From NCBI GenBank assembly GCA_905221615.1, contig CAJNDT010000313.1, positions 806,001 through 870,000 on the forward strand: a stretch of DNA of 64,000 nucleotides, in the 5' to 3' direction. Positions 50,201-61,628 of this stretch are shown in pieces. The notes under the pieces were generated by a model. That model did not search any database and was not told where the DNA came from. It saw nothing but the letters and a program-made list of their open reading frames with translations. Each line of letters starts with the position of its first letter. The stretch's first letter is position 1. Position numbers and translations under genes: made by a program. Source of the stretch: Symbiodinium sp. CCMP2592 (taxonomy: Eukaryota > Sar > Dinophyceae > Suessiales > Symbiodiniaceae).

Positions 50201-53200
50201 GCCCTAAACCCGAAGCGCTGAAACCTGTACGCACCCACTCCATAAAGCCCGAGTTGCAGAGCCGGACAGGAGCCATGCCAGAGAGAGTTTTCAGCTGACG
50301 ACACCTTTCCAGCAGTGGTTTCAGGAGAAGGACCTGTGGAGTTTTGAACTCCTGGGTGTTGGGTGTAGCGTCTTGAGATTTAGGGGTTGAGAGGTTGTGG
50401 CTTTGGGGTGTAGGTTGTGGCTTTTGGTTAGGGTTTTGCGTTTGGGGCTGTGGGGTTTTGGGGCTTTGGGGGCTTAGGGCTTAGGGGGTTTCTCATGTCA
50501 GTTTGGTGTTGGTATTAGTCAGCATTTCGGTGCTTCTTGGTTCAGGGTTTAGGACTCTCGCTCTGGCGAATAAGCGCGAAATCCCTAACCCTAAAGCCAG
50601 AAGCCCATAAACCCTACGAAGCCCTCATCCCTCTAATCCTTTAGAGCCCTACGCTCTTCGGCTCCCTGCTTGGCCGAAGATAGGATGCCGAAAGCGAACT
50701 CGCAGCTGCGGGTAAGGCGAGATGTATCTTCGCCTCTCGGACATGAGATTTAGCTTAAGGGTTATGGGGCTTAAGATTGAGAGTTGCTCTAGGGTTTAGG
50801 GTTCGGCATGTTTTAGGGATCCTTCTGACATGGGATTTGGAGAGGTAATCGGGGTGCCTCTTAAATTCGTACTGGTATGCCCTTACCGTCCCATTCATGG
50901 TTCTGCCATGCCACTATAGTCACCTTGGGAGTACTTCTTCTTAGGCCTCATAGTTGAGTGTTCAACCAAGAGAGACAGAGACAGACATCCTCCTATCCAA
51001 AAACGGTTTTAAACGGCGGGATGAGGTGGATTATCGTGAATGTCATTGTAATGTTGGCAGGCTGCTAAGCCAAAGAAGGAAGTGATGCTCTCGCCAGCAC
51101 CGTTTGTGTTATTGCTGACGCCTCTAGATCCCCCAAATCCTAGCAAACTATAGAATAGAACCGTTGATGGAACACTCAACGCAGTCGTGACAAGAGCGGC
51201 AAGCTAAACAAAGCCCTGCAGAGCCCTAGCATGTCGTTGCGAGCTTTTATATGAAAGGCTGAGGACAGCGGGCAGACGAGGAACACCCTCAAAGTAAATG
51301 AAGTCCATCTGGGACCCTCTGACACAACCTAGTTGAAAGTCCTGAAACAGCTGGGGATAAGAAACCCCGAAACAAACCTTAAGCCCACACCAAACTACCC
51401 TTAACCTTGCGCCGTCTCACGGACCCTAAACCCTCTGCCCTGTGAGGATAGCCGGCAGAAGAAAAACACACCCAAGCCAAAAGCAGCACTTACAAAACCC
51501 TCACGAAGCCTGCATAAATTCAGAGAAGCCTCTGAACCCTGAACCCTAAACCCTAATCCTAATCTCCTGTAAGCCTTTGAATTCAAGAAGCTGAGGATAG
51601 CCGGCAGAAGAGGAACAAGATCCAGGGAGAGCTAATCTCCGCATGGGACTTGGCTCCTCAGAAGAATCAAGGAAGGCTTCATACTATAGGGGCCTAGAAA
51701 AATTACCTATAATACTTTGGGGGGGGGTTCTTTATTATAACTATAGTATAATGGGCCCCAAAGCCCCATTCAAACTCTTAAGGCCCCTATATTAGCTTCT
51801 GGGGTGCAAGTTGTTTTCGAAGGGCTCTTATGAGGGTTCCCATGCGGAATTCTTGCTGTGTGGGTTGGTGGTCCGTTTTTTTATATTTTTTATTGGTATT
51901 AGGGCGCCGGCTTGGCGATGTAGGCCTATGTTTCTGTGTTGGGCCGTAGTTTATGTTTTGTGTGAACCAAATCTAGGGGCCGAAATAATTACATGTACTA
52001 TGTAGTTATTTTCATTATCTTTTTTGTTTTTTTTTTTTTTTGGGGGGGGGGGTCCTGATTATAACTGTAGTATAATGGGCCCCTATATTAAATCCTTGTA
52101 ATAGCCCTTATAGTAGCTCTTTTAGACCCCTTTAAAAGGAACTCCGTTCGAGTTATTAAGGCCCCGATGCGAATCTCTCTGCGGCTTCCCGGGAGGAAGG
52201 CCAAGGAGCACCAAAAGTCGCACCTACGATGTAGGTTACCAGTTGTTGCGAAAATCCTCACTTAAGAAGTAGGTTTCTAGTCGTTACTAGTCATGTGTAA
52301 TGTAAACCGTTTCAACAACTATGCAGGTAACCGGAGCCTAAAATAGTGCAGTTCTCGATCAACAACAGCAGCAGAAAGCAGCACGAGCAATTTTCAGGCG
52401 CATTTGCCACAAGGCCATGGCTTGTCCTGCTTGTCTGAACCCTGAACCCTGCACCCAGAAGCAATGAACCTTAGCCCCAAGCCCCGATGTCTAGCCGGAC
52501 CTCACGAAAAGCAAGCCCCGAGCCTTTGCTTCAAAACTTCGCCCAGCTTACAAAGCATTACAATTCCAGGCACAGCGTCTCTTCAAGATCGTGGAGGCGG
52601 GCCTCAGCGAACCACATGAGCCTTGACCCCAAAAGCCTTAAACTCGTACTCAACCTTAAGGCTCTAAACAGTAAGCCTGCACCCAAACGCTAAAGCCTAA
52701 ACAGTACGCTCCGGTGACAGCAAACCCAAAGTTCCTTTCACAGCAGGGCAGCTCTACAAAGATATGCCGGTGTCGGTTTTGGGTTAAGGGTTCAGGTTCA
52801 CCTTGCACCCCAAGCTAACATAGGGCCTTAGTAAATGGAGTAGGGTTTCGGGGCCCATTATACTACTCATAATAAGGAACACTCGAATAGTATAGGTAAT
52901 TATTAAGGCCCCCATGTTACATCCTAAGCTAAGAAATCCCATCTTTGGAGAGGCGCAGAGTGCCGGGGTGCCCAATGAGGATCGCTGCAAGGCTGGTTTC
53001 TGCTGGCTTTTGCTGGGTTTGGCCAGATGGGCTTTTTACGGTTTTGGCTTAGGTCTAGCCCTCACGGTATGCATGTCTGAAAGGTTGATTTGAGCCGAGT
53101 TTTATGCATGATTCAGCAATATGAGCTTGATGAAAACGTGGCAGCGCCTCGTGTAGGCATTCACAACGGAGTGCAGTGCAGAATGCAACCCCGTCAGAAT

Positions 53201-56200
53201 TCCAGAGGTCCCCTTTACGTGGGTTTAGGTAGCATCGCAGGGCCGTGAATGCGGCGTTTAGGTTGCTGAATGTAGGAGCCTACCTAGATGCCTGATTAAT
53301 CAGTCAGATGCAGTACTACAGTTAGTTCTTAGGCTCACTTAGTACGGCTGCCGTGTCCAAACAAACTAGACTATTCAGGCCTCTCCAGTTGGTCTTGATG
53401 CCCCGGGCCAGTTTCATGTTGGAGGTTGTATTTGCTATGCAAAGAAGGAGGGGAGGAGCGGGAAAAACGACCACAAGATGCGCAGGAAAGCTGAGGTTGC
53501 GACATGTTCGTCAATAACATCTGAGTTACTGTGAGAAGCTCGCCAGGACAAAGACTTCAATGCAAAGCCTGGTAGCCTGCATAAACCCAAAGCGCTAGTT
53601 GTGGTAGGTTTTGGGGCCCCGAGATTGAAATCGCAGATCGCCGTATAAATCGATTTTCCCTGAGGTGCATCGCGTGGATCCGACGATGCCAGTGGTTACA
53701 ATGCCGCTGGTATCTTCGCAGCACACGTGGAGCTTGGATAGGCTTAGGGCGTTTATGTTTACCAGCACAGTCTCCTGGTACCTTCGGCCTATTGGGGGGG
53801 GTATGTCGGGACAAAGCTTAGGGGTAATAACTTCGTAGAAGGTTGGAGCCTGGGGGGGCTTTGGGCTTAATTAGGGTGTTCCAGGGACCAGCTGTTGCTG
53901 TTTAGGCTATTGGGGCAGTTCATTTCATGGTTTGCACTTCAGAGTTCCTCCCTATTCTACTCTTATTCTGCGTAAGGTCTAACACGAAGGGTTCTTTTAG
54001 GGCTGAGGGTTTCAGCGTCAGAGTTAGGGCGTAGGGTCTCCTCCACACTCCTACGCCGAACCCCAACACCAAAGCCCCAGATCCTCAAGTTCGATCATGG
54101 GTAACAGACCGCTCATTACAGGTTGCAAAGTCTTCTGTAGGGGCTGGTAGGCCGGTGGACCGTCGATACCATAATCCCTACTGTAAAACCTGCCCGATAC
54201 GAGGGCCCAAACACTTAGTAGCATTATCCCCCTATGCTCCCTGATCTCTTATTATAGTGTGGGTTAGCCCTCTTCCAGTGGTAACATGAAAGCCCCAATA
54301 TCCAATACAAGAAGTAAACCCTAAACCCTGAACCCGAAACCCCTAAACAGTAAACCCCTAAGCCTTAAACCCCAAAGCCCAAAACCCTAAACCCACCTGA
54401 AGCCCTAAACCCTTAAACCCTAAACCCTACTAAACCCTAAACCCTACAAACCCTACTACAGCCTAGGCCCAAGACCCTAAACCCACCTGAAGCCCTAACC
54501 CCCGAAACTCTAAACCCTAAGCCTTAAGCCCTACACCTTCAAAACAACGAAAGACCAGGTTGGCTCTAGGCCCTCCTCAAGAAGATCCTCCAAAAACACC
54601 GCTGGGGAAGGCTCCAAAGAGGCGAACCCGCAAAAGCTTACGGGTTTAGGGGTTTAGGGGCTTAGGGGCTTAGGGGTTTGGATTTAAGGGTTGTGGGTTT
54701 ATTAGGGTTCAGGGGATTAGGGTTTATTAGGGTTTATCTGGGTATATTAGGGTCTAGGGCTTTAGGTTGTATGCATGCTTTAGGGCTCTAGGGTTCTAGG
54801 GTTTTTTTAGGACACTGGCATTTGTGGTTGGAGTTGTGAATTAAGGGTTCTTGGGTTCGGGGTATAGGGTGGGAAAATCTGATTCTTTAACAGGGTTGTG
54901 TTGCTGGATGTTGATTCGAAGACTTTGTCTTGGATTTCGGGTCTACAGTTGAGGTTCAGGTTTCGTGTGGTCTTAGGGTTGGGGCATTTAATCTGTTGTT
55001 TTGGGTATGTCGTTTTTTTTCTTGTTGTTTGCGTTGTTGGCTGATGGTCGTGGGCCCATGGTCATGGGCCGTTGTGGGTTTAGGATGCTGGTTTGGTTTT
55101 GGGGGTCAGGGTGGCATTTTGATTCTTGATTCAGGCATCTGTCTGATCGTGTTGTGGCTTAGTGTTTCTTGGCGGGAGATGCATCGGAATGATGAGAGGG
55201 TGGTTCTGATAAGGCCTCACAGTGCTAGATGCCCTGCTGGCAACACTAGGATGCCCCGTAGTACCCTGATTCCGATTTTGTAGTCCTAGGTTCCCTATAA
55301 CGTTCTACCCACTACCAAAAAGGGAGCCCTTTTTATTCCTAGGTTACCGGGCATCCGAGAACAGAATGCAATGAAAAGGGTTTCGGCAGCTTTGCGGACA
55401 ATCTGCCATGGTCAACTTCGCAGAAACAATAGGGAAGTCAAGTCGGCTTGCCGTGATCATAGCAATCCCCAAGCATACTCATGTTCTGACCCCCGCCGTT
55501 GGGCCTAAATCAATCCCTAAACCCGACTCGTTTTCGGACATTGTGCTTGTAGGCCCTGACGCTAGAGCCGCGTAATCAGGAGACGTCTCCGCGAACTCTG
55601 GCTGGGAAGATCGCATCGCTCCTTGTCGGGCTGCCAGACCCACCACTCCGATCCGATGCAAAGGTGCCGTGCTTTGTTGAAGATGGGTGGGGGGCGTGAG
55701 GGTGAGGTTCGGGGGAGGGTCGCAGGAATTTTGAAGATTCTTCACGGCGGGTGTTGTCTATCGTTCGAGGCGGTTTAAGGCTTGGGGCATGATATTACAT
55801 CAGTGATGCCGCACGCATTCTTCTAGGGTTAAGTTGGGTTTATTCAGGGTCTTGCAAGAAATGCAGGAATGATTGAGTGCGTAGTTGGGGTTCTTTTCGG
55901 TGCTACCTGCACAACACTTACTTCGTGCAGGAGTTTCCGACAAGGTGTGTGCCTCATGCGCCCTGAAGGACCACATGTCCCCTCTTGGGTATGTATGGTG
56001 TGCCGTACACCTGTATGTAATATCAACCATGAAGCCTATTGTGCGGTTCATGTGGCCCTTCATAAGTACGTAACCTAAGCCTGCGACGCTCTCAATGTTT
56101 GCGATGTAATCGAATACTCATGACTCAGGTGGCCTTAGACCCCCAAAACAAGGCAATAGACAGACCCCTGAGGGATTACACTCTTTCTCTACATAGAATG

Positions 56201-59200
56201 GTTCTCTCAGCGCGAAAATGAGGATCCTTATGAATAGATTTGTTCATACGTGAAGCGGGGTTCGGTGAGAAGGGATCTACATCAATGGAGGGACCTGCAT
56301 AATTAATTCGATTCGGTTTAGGCATTTCAGGTGTGTGTTCTGCTCTGAGTGCATTGGGAAAGTCATGAGGAATGAGACTAATAAGTAGTCAGGCCCCGAC
56401 ATCCGTCTTCTAATCGTGTACATTCCGTTGCGACATTGCCTACCACTGCCTGCACTTTGCCTGTAGAGCCAAAAGCTTGTTAAACTGTGACTATGCCTTG
56501 AAGAACCGCACTGGGCAATCAACAGCCGATGTACCACGTTTAGGGCTTAAGGCTTGGGGGGGGGGTAACCCAAGCCGCGATGGGCAATTGAAAGTGAGTT
56601 AGTGTTGGGGCTCAAGAACTCAGACTGGATCCGCAGCCTGTGGCTTAATGCACTGAATTAATGCTCCAAAATGTTTCTGGTAGCCACCTCAACCCAACAT
56701 CCTGAACGGCCTGGAACCCTCCCTCCCCTAACCCCAAAAGCTTCAGCCCTGAACACTGTCAACCCAACAAAAGCTTCAGCCATGTACGGTCCATAAAACG
56801 ATTTAGCAAACACAGTCACGACCACACGCTTGTAAAAGCCTTTAAGCACCATTATAGAACTGAAAACACTGCTATTAAACCCGCAGCCCTGGATCAGGAC
56901 ATTCGCGAGCAGCTGTGCAAGACGCCTGCGCAGCCCTCCGGCGCAGACACCCTGCAGCCTCCTGGCGGCCTGGGGGTTAGACCTACCTGAGCGCATTGCA
57001 GGGTTTAAGGGGGGGGCGTTATAGGCTTTTGAGGTTAGGGCGGGGTGTATCAGGTTGAAGAATTCGCCATACCCTCAAAACCCTATTCCAGTCAATAAGG
57101 CCCTTACCTTAAAACCTCAGCTCATTCGATGTCGGTGCTTCTGGTTCCGAGTTCAAGATTCCGAGTGCTGCAAGCCCCAAAACATCCAAGTACCCATACC
57201 CTGCAGGACACAAACAATAACCAGAAACCCAACTCCCAACAGACTGTTACAACTTCCCACCCTTAGGCTTTGACAACTTCTACTTCTCCAAAAATTATCT
57301 GATGAGAAAAACTGCAGAGTTCTTTCCATCTCGAAACCCTGAACCCTATGGCCCCTAAGCCCTATAAACCCTAAACCCTATAAACCCTAAACCCTATGAA
57401 CCCTAAACCCTAAAAACCCTAAACCCTATAAACCCTAAACCCCAAACCCCAAAGCGTCGGCTCGAGGCCTTGTCGACCCAGCGCCCCCACGGTTCGGCCC
57501 ACGAGCGCGGGCTTCACGAGAAGCCGAGCCAGCAGCGAGACCTGGCGTAGTTTTCTTTTTTTTTAAAAAAAAAGTTATACTAAGACTAGTACTGATACTA
57601 GTTATGCAAATAATTTTAAGTAATCATAACAAAGACTAATACTGACACTAGTAATATATAATATGAGTATTCTTTTTATAAAAGCAGTACTAAGACTAAT
57701 ATCTAATACTGATACTAGTAATATATAGTACGAGTAATCATAACAGTAGTTGTAATAGTAATACTAGCAGTAGCTTCAAGGAGCAGAAGTTGCAAAGCTT
57801 TTGGGTAAAGCGAAGTTTCTTTGCAAGGGCCTCCAGGCCTCCAATAGGTGTTAAATGGGCTTGGAAGCTTCTCGGTACAACGCAGATTGCATTTGAGGGC
57901 TTGCATAGCTTTTTGCAGAGTCTGAGAAATCGATTTTTCGGGTTTCAAGGGAAATCGGCACAGCGATCTTCAATATCGAGGATTTTTTACGGTCTTATAG
58001 GGCTGTGTAAGGGCTTAGCGGGTTTAAAGTATCTGGTTATGGTGTACTGCAGGGCCACCAAGCCACCAAGCCGTAACGAGCTTGAAGGTGTAGCGGTTGC
58101 AAGAGGAACAAGGCAGTTATAACATCGGGCAGCTGTCTAATCTTAGATGCCTCTCCAGATGTTTCTGTTTTGTTATGCTGCCCCTGTTACAGTACAACAC
58201 AAATGAAACTGATTCTAATGCATAGCAGCCGCACACTCTTTCTGTGACATACGTTTGCAGCCGCACATGCATGAACTGGGATGAGCCCACAATTGAGTCA
58301 CGGTACACAGTGCAAGACAAGCATGCACCGAAAGTCACGACAGACCGCTTATGCTAAGAGCCTGAAACGACGACTGTACACCATCACACTCTGGTCCCTG
58401 AAAGTAGCTTTCCCTTGGAATTGCAATCAGAAGACCCCAATGCTCAATCTTGAAGCCCTCTTTGTTCTGACTTCTCTACTGGGGATTCCCGTCAGCGTCC
58501 CGTGGTGAGGAAACCGCCGGTTCTGCTACGGCCACCTCAATCAGCGGCGAAGATGTTCCTTCGAAGACTTCATTCATAGTTATCTCATGTTCCCTGTGTA
58601 AAGATAGCAAGCAGTCAAGCCGAGCTTTTCAGGCAGGTTCGTAGACCAAGGTTCTTGCAATCAGCGGTTGCAGTTGGTGCTCTTTGCATAAGAAGTAGTC
58701 TGACTCATCCGGTCAATGTGAGGGCCCCTTGCTTTCTGACGTTCCCACATCCTGAGCTGTCACAGGAAAGCCGAGATAGGGCTTGGAGTTTCCATGAACC
58801 CTGAACCCGTTAACCGCGACACCCCACGCCGAACCGCTACAACCTTAAGCTTTAAACCTCAGGCTTAAATCCTAGGTCAGAACGACCCTATTCACAATTC
58901 GTGTGTGGGCACCTCCAACAACGGAACCCTTGAAAAGGTCCCTAGCTTGACCCACAGAGCTGCACCACCTCACCTCTTCAAACCCGTAACCCTAAATCTA
59001 GTCCCATCCCTCGGACCTCTTGTAAACCCAATTCTCGAACCAAACCCATGGTAAAAGCTCGACTTAGCACGAACTTTGGGGTGCCTTCACTGGGTTCCTA
59101 CAGCACACCACGCAGGCTTGGGTCCCGAACTTGGTTCAGAAGGGTCTAGTACCGGGGGTCTCCCTAAACCTGACACCCAACGCCTACAGCAGAGGTGTCC

Positions 59201-61293
59201 TGGTGGGACGCCGATGGCTTTGCCAGAGACTTCTGTGATCTCGACGTCGCTCCCAGAGACGAGAGTGGGGAAGCTTGACGAAGTTCTGAAGATCTAGCAT
59301 TACGTCCTAGGTTTGTCAGTACCCATCTTGCCTGTGTTTTTCGGGCTGTTTATGGTTTTCCTGTTTTAAACGTAAGAGCAGGAGCAATATTTTTTTTACC
59401 GTCTACTAGACAGCGGAGTGAAGAAAGTGACGGAAAGCTCGAACATCACCTTCTCATTCCCAAACACTAAACCTTATCCGCCTTATGCCGTCTTCTGATT
59501 TCTGGAGTTCGGGTATGTTCGACTCAGAGCATACCCATTGAGAGGCTTAGCGAGATGGGTGTTACAAGGTGAAGAGTACTCCATGATCGCATTGGTGGTT
59601 CACAATTGAGCGCTCATGATAGGGGTCATCTTAGGGAATCCAACGCCTAGCTGCGTGTCCCAGCTCTGGACACTCGTTTGTCCAGATCGCATACGGTCGC
59701 CAATAGCACGGACAATATCACAAGGGTCATATGGTTCTGCCAACCCTGCTCAGTCCAGGCTGAGCGTACCGACCGAGCTATATATCACAGATTCCCTCAA
59801 GCTTCAAAAGAGACGAGGAGCAGGATGCCCCAACTCCGGGCTAGGGGTGGGGACTGGAACGCGCTGAGATCTTCAAAGAGAACTGAAGGGTTCATAGGCG
59901 ACTGGCAGCATACAGCGGGTGTCCATCGCTTGTGGTGGCTGCCAGTCCATGCAGTTTGTGGTTGCTCCTTCTTCGGAATTCTTACTGTGCCTGTAAGATG
60001 CAATGAACAGGGAGTCCTTCTCCTTACTGCTTTTGACCCTAAGCACTAAGCCCGAAGCCCTAGACCACCAAGCCCGAATAAAAGCTCAACACCCACCCCA
60101 AATCCGAAACCGCTGGGTTTAGCCTCAGGAGGGTTTTCCCTCTGTCTGCCGGTTCACTGTACTATACAGTAGGGGCCGTAGTAATTACCAATACTATTTT
60201 GGGGGGTGGTCTTTATTCTGATAACAGGAAAAATGGGCCCCAACACCCTATTCTAATTAATGAGGCCCCTGCATTAGCCGAGGCCCAGGAAGTCTTGGAA
60301 AGCCTGTGCCCAGCGAGGCAGGAGGAACGTCTCGGCGGGTTTCCCTGCTTTGGGATCTCACTAGGAGGCTTTTGATTCTGTCTTGCTATAAGCCCAATTA
60401 AGGGGTTATTAAAAAAACACAGCTTTTGCCATATCATAATAGGTTTAAGGGGCATGCGGACTTCATGGTTCATGGGTAGTTCGATTCTACCTGGGTTCTA
60501 GGTGCCCCATCACGAACTCTAGCTACAGTTGTTTCACATGTTACTCTACGAACTGGGCCAGCTGACCCTTGAAGTAGGCTGCGCACTTTCTTCAAAGAGG
60601 TGCACGACGTGTCACATCCCAAAGCCCCACCCGAAACCCCTGGGTCACCTGTAGCCTCAAGCCCTGCGTGTCCAACTCTTGCAGCCCCTAGCTCGGGGTC
60701 CTTTGAACTCATATAGGGTCCTTAAGAATTAGAATGGGGTTTAGAGGTATATTCTACCATGGTTATTTTAAGGAACCACCAAAACCCTACTCTACTTATC
60801 AGTAACACCCCTATGTTACGTCATCCTAAAGCTGCCGGGAAGCCATGGAAGTCCGACGGAAATCCAGCGAAGTCCTCGGACTTCAACCCGGTAGGCTCCG
60901 GGCCCTCTGCACGTCGCTGCATCGGCGGGTCAGCTTGTCAAAGGCGGACAAGGTGGGGCGACGAATTCAATAGCTGAGCAGGCAGAAACTTTAGCTTTCT
61001 TTTGCAGGAGCCCATCGTCTTGGGCTTTATGTTTGGAGTTTAGGGTTTCAGGTTTAGCCAACTTGTTCAATGTCATGTTGCTGCTATAGTATTGTGTAAC
61101 ATTTCGCCAATTCTCTTGTTCTAAGCCGTCCGATTTGATCTTGATAGTACAGCAGTAGGATATCTCCCATTGATCTTGTTCTAAGCCTTCCCAACCAATG
61201 CAATGATCTGACCCGAAAGCAGCCGAGCTTGCACAAACCCAAACCGCGAGGCCTTAGGTTAGAAGCCTTCATAGTAATAGTCATAGTCATAGC

Positions 61294-61346
<53 letters not shown>

Positions 61347-61414
61347 AAGTAGTAGTGTTGGTAGTGGTAGTAGTAGTAGTAGTAGTAGAAGTAGAAGTAG
61401 AAGTAGAAGTAGAA

Positions 61415-61475
<61 letters not shown>

Positions 61476-61559
61476 TGTAGTAGTGGTAGTGTATTAGTGG
61501 TAGTGGTAGTTGTAGTGGTAGTGGTAGTGGTAGTGGTAGTGGTAGTGGTAGTGGTAGTG

Positions 61560-61628
<69 letters not shown>

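Noticed and set aside
54310-54865. True telomere or chromosome end
   Set aside because: The CCCTAAA and TTTAGGG tracts are short, degenerate, of both orientations and flank an exon; similar tracts recur throughout.
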